NCBI RefSeq assembly: GCF_026339875.1
Contig: NZ_JAPEPZ010000001.1
Coordinates: forward strand, 3,162,001 to 3,226,000
DNA: 64,000 nucleotides
From: Streptomyces sp. NBC_01571
Lineage (GTDB): Bacteria > Actinomycetota > Actinomycetes > Streptomycetales > Streptomycetaceae
Reading direction: 5' to 3'
The position numbers were made by a program, and so were the translations under genes. This document shows, piece after piece, positions 10,169 to 19,103 of this stretch; position 1 is the first letter of the stretch, and every line of letters begins with the position of its first letter. Under the pieces are notes generated by a model, which worked only from the letters and a program-made list of their open reading frames with translations, did not search any database and was not told where the DNA came from.

Positions 10169-10882
10169 TCACAGCTGGGGTGGGGTCATCGTGAATCGGG
10201 CGTTGACCTGGGCGTGGACGTGCTGGCGTTGGGGTTCGAGGTCCAGGGCCGGGGCTTCTTCGGGGGCGGCTCCGGCGAAGGACATGGAGCGCATGCCGCG
10301 GCCGGGGGCGGCGGGGTAGGGCGGGGTGTTCTCGGCGCCGATGTCGGCGAGTTCGACGAGGGCGGCGAGGGTGGTGCCGAGGGCTTCGGCGTATTCGCGG
10401 GCGCGTTGGACGGCTTCGTGGACGGCTTGTTGGCGGGCTCGGCGGTGGGCGGGTGAGTCGGGGCGCAGGTCCCACCAGGGGCCGTCGACGCGGGTGAGGT
10501 CGAGGTCGGCCAGTCGGGTGGTGAGTTCGCCGAGGGCGGTGAAGTCGGTGAGTTCGGCGGTGATGTGGACGCGGCCGTGGTAGGCGCGGATGCGTTCGCC
10601 GCGGCCGTGTTTGGTGAGTTCGGGGCTGATGGAGTAGGTGCCGGTCTCGATGTGTTCGACGGCGTCGCCGTAGGACTTGATGAGGTCGAGGGCGGTGGTG
10701 TTGCGGCGGGTGAGGTCGGTGAGGGCTTCTCGGCGGTCCGTGCCGCGGGCGGCGACGGTGATGCCGATGCGGGCGATTTCGGGGTCGACTTCGAGGTGGG
10801 CTTCGCCGCGGACGGCGATGCGGGGTGCTTCGGGGGTGCCGTAGGGGAGGGAGGGTTGGGGTTCTTCCGGGGTGGGGGTCAT
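10169..10882 (-). CDS. SIMPL-domain (DUF541) protein
   Basis: A 237-residue protein with the SIMPL/DUF541 pattern: IAVRGEAHLEVDPEIARIGITVAARGTDRREALTDLTRR, a central region (SISPELTKHGRG) and a terminal RARRQAVHEAVQRAREYAEALG helix. The family occurs in many bacteria and has no agreed biochemical role. I use ATG 10882, preceded by TGGAG at close spacing; an upstream in-frame start at 10978 would add a low-complexity His/Pro stretch. No signal peptide is visible from this start, unlike many SIMPL proteins, so it may be cytoplasmic. Confidence 0.82.
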   Translation of the reverse strand: MTPTPEEPQPSLPYGTPEAPRIAVRGEAHLEVDPEIARIGITVAARGTDRREALTDLTRRNTTALDLIKSYGDAVEHIETGTYSISPELTKHGRGERIRAYHGRVHITAELTDFTALGELTTRLADLDLTRVDGPWWDLRPDSPAHRRARQQAVHEAVQRAREYAEALGTTLAALVELADIGAENTPPYPAAPGRGMRSMSFAGAAPEEAPALDLEPQRQHVHAQVNARFTMTPPQL

Positions 10883-11031
10883 GCGCTCCACTCTGTCATC
10901 GTGCGGGTGGGTGTGGGGTTGGTCGTGGGGTGGCTGGTCATCAGATGGATACCTTCGGGGCCTGTTCGGGAGTGTCATGCGTGGGTCAGAATCTACGCGC
11001 GTCGTTGACCGATTCCCGAGGAGTCTGTGAC

Positions 11032-12846
11032 ATGTCTTTGAACCGCCGGAAGTTCCTGGAGAAGTCCGCCGTGACGGGTGCGGGGGTGGCGCTCGCGGGT
11101 GCGGTAGCGGCTCCGTCCGCGCAGGCCGCGACGGAGTCGGTGGCGGGGGGTAGGAAGAAGCCTGTGAAGCGGTACTCCCTGACGGTGATGGGCACGACGG
11201 ATCTGCACGGGCACGTCTTCAACTGGGACTACTTCAAGGACGCGGAGTACCGGGACGGTGCGGGCAACGCGCAGGGTCTGTCGCGGATCTCGACGCTGGT
11301 GAACGCGGTCCGCAAGGAGAAGGGGCGTTGCAACACGCTGCTGTTGGACGCGGGTGACACGATCCAGGGCACTCCGCTGACGTACTACTTCGCGAAGGTC
11401 GATCCGATCACGGCCAAGCACGGTCCGGTGCACCCGATGGCGCAGGCGATGAACGCGATCGGGTACGACGCGGTGGCGCTCGGGAACCACGAGTTCAACT
11501 ACGGGATCGAGACGCTGCGGAAGTTCGAGTCGCAGTGCGATTTCCCCTTGTTGGGTGCGAACGCGCTGGACGCGAAGACGCTGAAGCCGGCGTTCCCTCC
11601 GTATCTCATGAAGACGTTCCGGGTTCCGGGTGCGCCGGCGGTGAAGGTGGCGGTGCTGGGGCTGACGAACCCGGGTATCGCGATCTGGGACAAGGCCTAT
11701 GTGCAGGGCAAGTTGGTGTTCCCGGGGCTTGAGGAGCAGGCGGCGAAGTGGGTGCCGAAGCTGCGTTCGATGGGGGCGGACGTGGTCGTGGTGTCGGCGC
11801 ACTCGGGTGCGTCGGGCACCTCGTCGTACGGTGATCAGTTGCCGTATGTCGAGAACTCGGCGGCGTTGGTGGCGCAGCAGGTGCCGGGGATCGACGCGAT
11901 TCTGGTCGGGCACGCGCATGTGGAGATTCCGGAGTTGAAGGTCACCAACGCGAAGTCGGGGCGGACGGTGGTTCTTTCGGAGCCGTTGGCGTTCGCGGAG
12001 CGTTTGTCGGTGTTCGACTTCGAGTTGGTGTTCGAGGAGGGGCGGTGGCAGGTCGAGTCGGTGGCGGCGTCGGTCCGCAACTCGAACTCGGTGGCTGACG
12101 ACCCGAGGATCACCCGGCTGCTGAAGGACGAGCACGCGTTGGTGGTGGAGTACGTCAATCAGGTGGTCGGTACGGCGACGGAGACGTTGACGACGGTCGA
12201 GGCGCGGTACAAGGACGCTCCGATCATCGATCTGATCACGAAGGTGCAGGAGGACGTGGTCAGGGCGGCGCTGGTCGGGACGGAGTACGCGTCGCTGCCG
12301 GTGATCGCGCAGGCGTCGCCGTTCTCGCGGACGTCGGAGATTCCGGCGGGTGAGGTGACGATCCGGGATCTGTCGAGCCTGTACGTGTACGACAACACGT
12401 TGGTGGCGAAGGTGCTGACGGGTGCGCAGGTGCGGGCGTACCTGGAGTACTCGGCGAACTACTTCGTGCGGACCGCGGCGGGTGCGGTGGTGGACGTCGA
12501 GAAGCTGACCAACGCGAACGACCGTCCGGACTACAACTACGACTATGTGTCGGGGCTGGCGTACGACATCGACATTGCGCAGGCGGAGGGTTCGCGGATC
12601 AGGAATCTGACGTACGGGGGTGTGGCGCTGGATGACGCGCAGCAGTTCGTGTTCGCGGTGAACAACTACCGGGCGAACGGTGGTGGCGCGTTCCCGCATG
12701 TGGCGTCGGCCAAGGAGGTGTGGTCGGAGTCGACGGAGATCCGTACGCGGATCGCCGAGTGGGTGACGGCGAAGGGCACGCTGGACCCGAAGGAGTTCGC
12801 GTCGGTGGACTGGAGGCTGACGCGGGAGGGCACGCCCGTCTTCTAG
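11032..12846 (+). CDS. Tat-exported 5'-nucleotidase / 2',3'-cyclic phosphodiesterase family protein
   Basis: A 604-residue secreted phosphoesterase. The first 40 residues are a twin-arginine signal (NRRKFLEKSA, then a hydrophobic run ending PSAQA). The metallophosphatase domain shows TTDLHGHV, GDTIQGTPL, GNHEFNYG, SAHSG and GHAHVE, the ligands of a two-metal centre. The C-terminal 5_nucleotid_C domain ends with NNYRANGGGAFP, a substrate-binding segment. ATG 11032 follows GAGGAG at 8 nt. It probably releases phosphate and nucleosides from extracellular nucleotides. No PHO box was clear in the 149-bp upstream gap. Confidence 0.92.
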   Translation: MSLNRRKFLEKSAVTGAGVALAGAVAAPSAQAATESVAGGRKKPVKRYSLTVMGTTDLHGHVFNWDYFKDAEYRDGAGNAQGLSRISTLVNAVRKEKGRCNTLLLDAGDTIQGTPLTYYFAKVDPITAKHGPVHPMAQAMNAIGYDAVALGNHEFNYGIETLRKFESQCDFPLLGANALDAKTLKPAFPPYLMKTFRVPGAPAVKVAVLGLTNPGIAIWDKAYVQGKLVFPGLEEQAAKWVPKLRSMGADVVVVSAHSGASGTSSYGDQLPYVENSAALVAQQVPGIDAILVGHAHVEIPELKVTNAKSGRTVVLSEPLAFAERLSVFDFELVFEEGRWQVESVAASVRNSNSVADDPRITRLLKDEHALVVEYVNQVVGTATETLTTVEARYKDAPIIDLITKVQEDVVRAALVGTEYASLPVIAQASPFSRTSEIPAGEVTIRDLSSLYVYDNTLVAKVLTGAQVRAYLEYSANYFVRTAAGAVVDVEKLTNANDRPDYNYDYVSGLAYDIDIAQAEGSRIRNLTYGGVALDDAQQFVFAVNNYRANGGGAFPHVASAKEVWSESTEIRTRIAEWVTAKGTLDPKEFASVDWRLTREGTPVF

Positions 12847-12863
12847 GACTGCGCGGTGACGTG

Positions 12864-12902
12864 AACGGCGTCGGCGTTCCCTTTCGGGGGGCCGGCGCCG
12901 TT
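12864..12902. terminator. Hairpin between the 5'-nucleotidase and N-monooxygenase genes
   Basis: AACGGCGTCGGC pairs with GCCGGCGCCGTT (one G-T pair) across a 15-nt loop, followed by TTTGG on the plus strand. The two flanking genes converge here. Confidence 0.65.
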
Positions 12903-12962
12903 TGGCGTGCGGGCCCGTGTACGGCGCGGTCCGCGGGGGCCGGGGTCGTGGGCCGGCCGGTT

Positions 12963-14381
12963 TTATCGTCCGTCGACGAGGGGGGTGAGGGTCGGGATGT
13001 GCCGGGTGGCCGGGACCTGTGGGTGGGGTTCGAGTCCGAAGGTGGTGAAGGCCGTCCGGCGTGGGAGCGGGTAGGGGTCCTTGCCGGTGAGGGAGTTGAG
13101 GATGGTGGCGCTGCGCCAGGCGGCGAGGCCGAGGTCGGGGGCGCCGACGCCGTGGGTGTGGAGTTCGGCGTTCTGGACGTAGACGCGGCCGGTGACGGAG
13201 GGGTCGAGGTGGAGGCGGAACTGGTCGTCGATGCGGGGGCGTTCGGAGCTGTCGCGGCGTAGGTAGGGGTCGAGTCCGGCGAGGATGCGGTCGAGGGGGC
13301 GTTCGCGGTAGCCGGTGGCGAGGACGACGGCGTCGGTGGTGAGGCGGGTGCGGGTGCCCTGTTGGCCGTGTTCGAGGTGGAGTTCGACCTTGGTGGTGGC
13401 GACGCGTCCCGCGGTGCGGACGGTGACGGCGGGGGTGAGGACGGCGTCGGGCCAGTCGCCGTGCAGGGTGCGGCGGTAGAGCTCGTCGTGGATGGCGGCG
13501 ATGGTGTCGGCGTCGATTCCTTTGTGGAGTTGCCATTGGGCGGCGACGAGGCGGTCGCGTACGGGTTCGGTGAGGGCGTGGAAGTAGCGGGTGTAGTCGG
13601 GGGTGAAGTGTTCGAGGCCGAGTTTGGAGTACTCCATGGGGGCGAAGGCCTCGGTGCGGGCGAGCCAGTGGATCTTCTCGCGTCCTGGGGGGCGGTTTCT
13701 GAGGAGGTCGAGGAAGACCTCGGCGCCCGACTGTCCGGCGCCGATGACGGTGATGTGTTCGGCGGTGAGGAAGCGGTCGCGGTGGGCGAGGTAGTCCGCG
13801 GCGTGGATGACGGGCACGCCGGGGGCTTCCACGAGGGGTTGGAGGGCGTCGGGGATGTGGGGGGCGGTGCCGACGCCGAGGACGATGTTGCGGGTGTGGG
13901 TGCGGCCGAGGGCTTCGGCGTCTCCGTCGGGGTCGAGTTGGGTGAAGTCGACTTCGAAGAGGGTGCGTTCGGGGTTCCAGCGGACGGCGTCGACCTGGTG
14001 TCCGAAGTGGAGTCCGGGGAGGCGGTCGGCGACCCAGCGGCAGTAGGCGTCGTATTCGGCGCGTTGGATGTGGAAGCGCTCGGCGAAGTAGAAGGGGAAG
14101 AGGCGGTCGCGGTCCTTGAGGTGGTTGAGGAAGGACCAGGGGCTGGTGGGGTCGGCGAGGGTGACCAGGTCGGCGAGGAAGGGGACCTGGAGGGTGGCGC
14201 CGTCGATGAGGAGGCCGGGGTGCCAGTCGAAACCGGGGCGTTGTTCGTAGAAGACGGTGTCGAGTTCGTGCAGGGGCTGGGCGAGGGCGGCGAGGGAGAG
14301 GTTGAACGGGCCGATGCCGATGCCCACGAGGTCGCGGGGTGCTTCGGGTTCGTGGCGTGGGAGGAGGGGCGTCGGGCTCAT
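12963..14381 (-). CDS. Diamine/lysine/ornithine N-monooxygenase (DesB/IucD/SidA family)
   Basis: A 472-residue flavin-dependent N-hydroxylase. The FAD site is GIGIGPFNLSLAAL near residue 20, the NADPH site GAGQSGAEVFLDLL near residue 205, and the C-terminal ATGYRERPL motif is present. Such enzymes hydroxylate the side-chain or diamine nitrogen to begin hydroxamate siderophore building. Its ATG overlaps the stop of the upstream decarboxylase by four bases. The same decarboxylase-monooxygenase order opens the desferrioxamine cluster desABCD, but no acyltransferase or NIS synthetase follows here. The likely substrate is cadaverine, inferred from the partner gene. Confidence 0.9.
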   Translation of the reverse strand: MSPTPLLPRHEPEAPRDLVGIGIGPFNLSLAALAQPLHELDTVFYEQRPGFDWHPGLLIDGATLQVPFLADLVTLADPTSPWSFLNHLKDRDRLFPFYFAERFHIQRAEYDAYCRWVADRLPGLHFGHQVDAVRWNPERTLFEVDFTQLDPDGDAEALGRTHTRNIVLGVGTAPHIPDALQPLVEAPGVPVIHAADYLAHRDRFLTAEHITVIGAGQSGAEVFLDLLRNRPPGREKIHWLARTEAFAPMEYSKLGLEHFTPDYTRYFHALTEPVRDRLVAAQWQLHKGIDADTIAAIHDELYRRTLHGDWPDAVLTPAVTVRTAGRVATTKVELHLEHGQQGTRTRLTTDAVVLATGYRERPLDRILAGLDPYLRRDSSERPRIDDQFRLHLDPSVTGRVYVQNAELHTHGVGAPDLGLAAWRSATILNSLTGKDPYPLPRRTAFTTFGLEPHPQVPATRHIPTLTPLVDGR

Positions 14382-15763
14382 CGGGGGGTGTGTCCTTCCA
14401 CCAGTTTCAGGAGCGCGGCCAGGTCGTCCGGCCGGGTGTGGGGGTTGAGGAGGGTGGCTTTGAGCCAGAGGCGGTCGTCGAGCCGGGCGCGGCCGAGGAC
14501 GGCGCGGCCGTCGTGGAGGAGGGTGCGGCGTACGGCGGCGACGGCTTCGTCGGAGGCCCCGGCGGGCCGGAACAGGACGGTGCTGAGGGTGGGTGGGGCG
14601 TGGAGTTCCAGGCCGGGGCGGGCGGCGATCAGGTCGGCGAGCTCGGTGGCTCGGGCGCAGACGTGGTCGACGAGTGCGCCGAGGCCTGTGCGGCCGAGGG
14701 TCTTGAGGGTGACGGCGATCTTGAGGATGTCGGGTCGTCGGGTGGTGCGCAGGGAGCGGCCGAGGAGGTCGGGGAGTCCGGCTTCGGTGTCGTCGTCGGC
14801 GTTGAGGTAGTCGGCCTGGTGTCGCAGTGCGGCGAGGTCGTGGGGGTCCCGTACGGCGAGGAGGCCTGCGGCGATGGGCTGCCAGCCGAGTTTGTGCAGG
14901 TCGAGGGTGACGGTGTGGGCGCGGTCGAGTCCGTCGAGTGCGGCCCGGTGGCGGTCGCTGAAGAGGAGGCCTCCGCCGTAGGCGGCGTCGATGTGGAGGC
15001 GGGCGCCGTGGGTGGCGCAGACGTCGGCGAGGTCGGGCAGGGGGTCGATGAGTCCGGCGTCGGTGGTGCCGGCGGTGGCGGCGACGAGGAGGGAGCCGCG
15101 GGGGCCTCGGAGCGTGGTGAGGGCTTCGTCGAGGGCTACGGGGTCCATGGTGCCGGCGGGGGCGGGGACGACGACGGGGTCGGGCAGGCCGAGCAGCCAG
15201 GCGGCGCGAGGCAGTGAGTGGTGGGCGTTGGCGCCGTGGACGAGCCGGACGCCGTTGTGTGCTTCTCGGGCGAGGAGTACGGCGAGTTGGTTGGATTCGG
15301 TGCCGCCGGTGGTGACGAGGGCGGTGGCGGTGTGCGGCTCGTTCGCCGTTCCGTAGACCTCCGCGGCGAGGGCGGTGGTCACGAGGGATTCGAGTTCCGA
15401 GGCGGCCGGTGCCTGGTCCCAGGAGTCCAGGGACGGGTTGAGGACGGAGGCGGCGAGGTCGGCGGCGGTGGCGACGGCGAGGGGCGGGCAGTGGAGGTGG
15501 GCGGCGCACAGGGGGTCGGCGGGGTCGGCGGAGCCTTCGGCGAGGGCGTGGACGAGGGTGCGCAGGGCGTCGTCGGTTCCGTGCCGGGGAAGGATGTCGC
15601 CGGCCGCGTCCCGTAGGCGTCGGGCGACGTTCTCGGGTCCTCCGGCGGGCAGGGGGCCGCCGCGTGCGGTGCTGCCGGTGCGCAGCGCGTCGAGCACGGT
15701 GTCGAGCAGTGGCCGCAGTGCGCCGGGGCCTTCGGGACCTGAGGCGAGGGGCGGCGTGCTCAT
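14378..15763 (-). CDS. Pyridoxal-phosphate-dependent group II amino acid decarboxylase (DesA-like)
   Basis: A 461-residue PLP enzyme. The PLP region shows TTGGTESNQLAVLLAR, the aspartate in LHIDAAYGGGLL and the Schiff-base lysine in LDLHKLGWQP. Its length and layout match lysine/diaminobutyrate decarboxylases of siderophore clusters. I use ATG 15763, which has GGAGG 6-7 nt ahead. It is the first gene of a two-gene operon with the N-monooxygenase. I saw no good DmdR1/IdeR iron box upstream, so iron control is unproved. DABA decarboxylase is the alternative specificity. Confidence 0.88.
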   Translation of the reverse strand: MSTPPLASGPEGPGALRPLLDTVLDALRTGSTARGGPLPAGGPENVARRLRDAAGDILPRHGTDDALRTLVHALAEGSADPADPLCAAHLHCPPLAVATAADLAASVLNPSLDSWDQAPAASELESLVTTALAAEVYGTANEPHTATALVTTGGTESNQLAVLLAREAHNGVRLVHGANAHHSLPRAAWLLGLPDPVVVPAPAGTMDPVALDEALTTLRGPRGSLLVAATAGTTDAGLIDPLPDLADVCATHGARLHIDAAYGGGLLFSDRHRAALDGLDRAHTVTLDLHKLGWQPIAAGLLAVRDPHDLAALRHQADYLNADDDTEAGLPDLLGRSLRTTRRPDILKIAVTLKTLGRTGLGALVDHVCARATELADLIAARPGLELHAPPTLSTVLFRPAGASDEAVAAVRRTLLHDGRAVLGRARLDDRLWLKATLLNPHTRPDDLAALLKLVEGHTPR

Positions 15764-16531
15764 GGGTGTCCTCCGGTGGGCGCGCGGCAGGGGGGTTCCA
15801 AGCCTGTACGGGTTGGGGGCGGCGCGCCCACAGAGCACAACGATCTGACCCGAATGGGGGTACTGCCGGGGGGAGGAAAGGTGAGCGGAGGGGCGGGGGT
15901 GACGGGGGGTGTGCGGGGGCCGGGTGGGGTGCGGGGCCCTGCCGGGCGGTGCCGGGCCCTGCCGGGCGGTGCCGTGCCTTGCCAGGCGGTGCGGGGCCCT
16001 GCCGTGCCGTGCGTGTCGGGCCGGTGCCGTCGCCGGGGAGGGCGCCGCGGTCGGCGAGCGCGTGCCGGGCCCTGCCGGGCGGTGCCGTGCCGTGCCGTGC
16101 CGTGAGTGTCGGGCCGGTGTCGTCGCCGGGGAGGTCGGCGAGCGCGTGCCGGGGAGTGCCGTGCCGTGCCGTCCGTGAGTGTCGGGCCGATGCCGTCGCC
16201 AGGGAAGTCCCCGCGGTCGGCGAGCGCGTGCCGGGGAGTGCGGTGCCGGGGGCGGCGAGGTGAGGCCGATCGTCCCTGCCGTGCCCCGCGAGGGACGATC
16301 GACCTGCCGTGTGGCCGGAGGGGAGGAGCGGGTCCTCCCCTGCCGGACCCGGCCCTGCCGGACCTGGCCCTGGAGGCACCGGCCCTGCCGGGCATGGCCC
16401 TGCCGGACCCGGCCCTGCTGGATCCAGGGCCGGTGCCTCCAGGGCCGGTGGAATCCGCGGCCGGTGGAACCCTCGGCGGTGGATCCCGGGGCGTGGAACC
16501 CAGGCCCCGGTGGATCCCCGCCCCGATGGAT
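15764..16531. repeat. Repeat-rich non-coding gap between the decarboxylase and pepN
   Basis: This gap has no believable gene. Short GCCGTGCC/GCCGGGC units are reiterated from about 15900 to 16260. Within them a roughly 55-60 bp unit beginning GTGTCGGGCC recurs at 16013, 16106 and 16179 and ends in GCGAGCGCGTGCCGGG each time. A second array, CTGCCGGACC/GGCCCTG, covers 16340-16420. The upstream promoter of the decarboxylase operon must lie in the left part, near 15770-15860. Confidence 0.75.
16366..16446. terminator. Perfect 22-bp inverted repeat downstream of pepN
   Basis: Positions 16366-16387 are the exact reverse complement of 16425-16446, with a 37-nt loop. It lies 86 bp beyond the pepN stop and could end that transcript. 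There is no T run, so a cruciform or structural role is also possible. Confidence 0.5.
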
Positions 16532-19033
16532 CTAGTTCCGGCTCGACTCCCGTACCTTCAGCGCCCTTGACAGGTCGTCGAGTTGGTCGACGAGCTTGCG
16601 GCGCAGTGCCGGGATGGGGTCGGCGTCGCGCAGGCAGGCCTCGCCGAGGCCGAGGGTCTCGGGGGTGACGGCGTGGGCGGGGAAGGCGTAGCGGCCGGCG
16701 GCTTCGGCGATGGCGGGGCCGCGGCGGGCGGCGAGGGCCACGGCGTCGGACCAGTAGCGCTCGACGTACTCCCGTACGAGGTCGGTCTGTTCGGGCTGCC
16801 AGAAGCCCTGGGCGGTCGCGGTGAACAGGTAGTTGGAGAGATGGTCGGAGGCGAACATCTCCTCCCAGGCGCGTCGTTTGGCCTCGGGGTCGGGCAGTGC
16901 GGCGCGGCAGCGGGCGGCGCCTTCCTGGCCGGTGGCGCTGGGGTCCTGGACGAGTTCGGCCTCGATGACGGCGTCGTCGATGGCGCCGAGGACGGCGAGG
17001 CGGCCGAGGACGCGCCAGCGCAGTTCGGGGTCGAGCTCGGGGCCGCCGGGGACGGTGCCCTCGGAGAACCAGGCGCTGATGGTGTCGGGGTGTGCGGCGA
17101 CGTCGATGTAGTGGCGTACGGCGGTGAGGCGCAGCCCCGGGTTGTCGCCGTCCTCGGTGCGGCGCAGGAGGTCGCGGCAGAGGTCGGTGAGGGTGGCGAG
17201 GGCGGTCGGGCGGTCCTCGGCGGGCAGGAGGCGGTCGGCGACGTGGGTGGCGGCGAACGTCAGGACGCCTTGGACGAGGGCGAGGTCGGTCTCGTGCGGG
17301 AGGTGGGTGCGGGCTGCGTCCACGTAGGCCATGGCGGGCAGTTCGCCGTCGCGGACGGCGTCGCGCAGGGCGTTCCAGACGACGGCGCGGGTGAGGGGTT
17401 CGGGGAGGCCGGACAGGGCGGCGCTGACGGTCTGGAAGGAGTCGGTGTCGAAGCGGATCTTGGCGTAGGTGAGGTCGCCGTCGTTGAGGAGGATCAGGGC
17501 GGGGCGGCGGCCGGTGCCGAGTTCGACGGGGGCGTCCTGGGGTACGTCGGTCTCGAAGCGGTCCCGTGGGACGAGTCGCCTGTCCTCGCCGGGGACAGTG
17601 TCGTAGGCGCCGACGGCGATGCGGTGCGGGCGGCTGCCGTGGTGTTCGACGGTGAGGTGCCAGGTGCCCTGGGTCTCGGTGAGCGCGGGGCGCAGGAGGT
17701 CGACGCCGGTGGTGCGCAGCCAGGAGGCGGCCCAGGCGTGGACGTCGCGTTCGGTGGCGGCGGCGAGGGAGTCGATGAAGTCGGCGAGGGTGGCGTTGGC
17801 GAACTTGTGGCGGGCGAAGTGGGTGTTGATGCCGGCCAGGAAGTCCTTCTCGCCGAGCCAGGTGACGAGTTGACGCAGGGCGGAGGCGCCCTTGGCGTAG
17901 GAGATGCCGTCGAAGTTGAGCATGGCGGACGCGGTGTCGGGGACGGCGTCCGGGTCGGGGGCGACGGGGTGGGTGGAGGGGCGCTGGTCGGCGTCGTAGC
18001 CCCAGGGTTTGCGGGTGACGCCGAAGTCCGTCCAGGTGTCGGTGAAGCGGGTGGCTTCGGTGAGGGTCTGGTAGCCCATGTACTCGGCGAAGGACTCGTT
18101 GAGCCAGATGTCGTCCCACCAGCGCAGGGTGACGAGGTCGCCGAACCACATGTGGGCCATTTCGTGGGCGATGACCATGGCGCGGGTCTGGCGTTCGGTG
18201 TCGGTGACGGCGGAGCGGTAGACGAACTCGTCGCGGAAGGTGACGAGGCCGGGGTTCTCCATGGCGCCGGCGTTGAATTCGGGGACGAACGCCTGGTCGT
18301 AGGAGTCGAAGGGGTAGGGCTCGTCGAACTTCTCGTGGTAGCGGTCGAAGCAGGCGCGGGTGACGTCGAGGATCTCGTCGGCGTCGGTGTCGAGGTAGGG
18401 GGCGAGGGAGCGGCGGCAGTGGATGCCGAAGGGGAGGCCGCGGTGCTCGGTGCGGACGGAGTGCCAGGGGCCCGCGGCGACGGCGACGAGGTAGGTGGAG
18501 ATCGGTGGGGTGGGGGCGGCCTTCCAGTGGCCCTCTCCCAGGTGTTCGGTGATGCCGTTGGCGAGGACGGTCCAGCCGTCGGGTGCGGTGACGGAGAGGT
18601 CGAAGACGGCCTTGAGGTCGGGTTGGTCGAAGGCGGCGAAGACGCGCTGGACGTCTTCCATGAAGAGCTGGGTGTAGAGGTAGGTCTCGCCGTCGGTGGG
18701 GTCGGTGAAGCGGTGCATGCCTTCGCCGGTGCGGGAGTAGTGCATGACGGTGTCGAGGCGCAGTTCGTGTTCGCCCTCGGTCAGGCCTTTGAGGGGCAGC
18801 CTGTTCCCGTCGAGGGTTTCGGGGTCGAGGGGCTGCCCGTCGAGGGTGACGGAGCGCAGCTCGGCGGGCTTCAGCTCGACGAAGGTGTCCGCGTCGGCGC
18901 GGGCGGTGAACCGGATGACGGTCCGGGAGTCGAAGGTCTCGTCCCCGCGGGTCAGGTCGAGTTCGATCCCGTAGTGGTGGACGTCGAGGAGCTTGGCACG
19001 GGTCTGCGCTTCGTCGCGCGTCAGTACGGACAT
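16532..19033 (-). CDS. pepN: Aminopeptidase N (M1 family zinc metallopeptidase)
   Basis: An 833-residue cytosolic aminopeptidase of actinobacterial PepN length. The substrate-recognition motif GAMEN sits near residue 245 and the zinc site HEMAH with a downstream NE (HExxH-x18-E) near 290-315. A catalytic Tyr region lies further on, and an ERAP1_C-like helical domain fills the C-terminal third. It removes N-terminal residues from peptides. Start is ATG 19033 at the MSVLTRDEAQ sequence common to the family; no strong ribosome site is visible. It lies downstream of a receiver gene on the same strand with a 70-bp gap. Confidence 0.95.
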   Translation of the reverse strand: MSVLTRDEAQTRAKLLDVHHYGIELDLTRGDETFDSRTVIRFTARADADTFVELKPAELRSVTLDGQPLDPETLDGNRLPLKGLTEGEHELRLDTVMHYSRTGEGMHRFTDPTDGETYLYTQLFMEDVQRVFAAFDQPDLKAVFDLSVTAPDGWTVLANGITEHLGEGHWKAAPTPPISTYLVAVAAGPWHSVRTEHRGLPFGIHCRRSLAPYLDTDADEILDVTRACFDRYHEKFDEPYPFDSYDQAFVPEFNAGAMENPGLVTFRDEFVYRSAVTDTERQTRAMVIAHEMAHMWFGDLVTLRWWDDIWLNESFAEYMGYQTLTEATRFTDTWTDFGVTRKPWGYDADQRPSTHPVAPDPDAVPDTASAMLNFDGISYAKGASALRQLVTWLGEKDFLAGINTHFARHKFANATLADFIDSLAAATERDVHAWAASWLRTTGVDLLRPALTETQGTWHLTVEHHGSRPHRIAVGAYDTVPGEDRRLVPRDRFETDVPQDAPVELGTGRRPALILLNDGDLTYAKIRFDTDSFQTVSAALSGLPEPLTRAVVWNALRDAVRDGELPAMAYVDAARTHLPHETDLALVQGVLTFAATHVADRLLPAEDRPTALATLTDLCRDLLRRTEDGDNPGLRLTAVRHYIDVAAHPDTISAWFSEGTVPGGPELDPELRWRVLGRLAVLGAIDDAVIEAELVQDPSATGQEGAARCRAALPDPEAKRRAWEEMFASDHLSNYLFTATAQGFWQPEQTDLVREYVERYWSDAVALAARRGPAIAEAAGRYAFPAHAVTPETLGLGEACLRDADPIPALRRKLVDQLDDLSRALKVRESSRN

Positions 19034-19103
19034 GGGGACATGCTGCCTGATGGCTCCGACAGGGCACAGGGGTGGCCCGTCATGTGGCTTATGTCCGGTC
19101 CGG

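Noticed and set aside
15764-15900. An iron box upstream of the decarboxylase operon
   Set aside because: I searched by eye for TTAGGTTAGGCTAACCTAA-like sequence and found nothing close.
12963-19067. A 2034-codon minus-strand open frame spanning several genes
   Set aside because: It joins the N-monooxygenase frame to out-of-frame sequence under the decarboxylase and pepN. Only the 12963-14381 part is a gene; the rest is Arg/Pro-rich shadow typical of high G+C.
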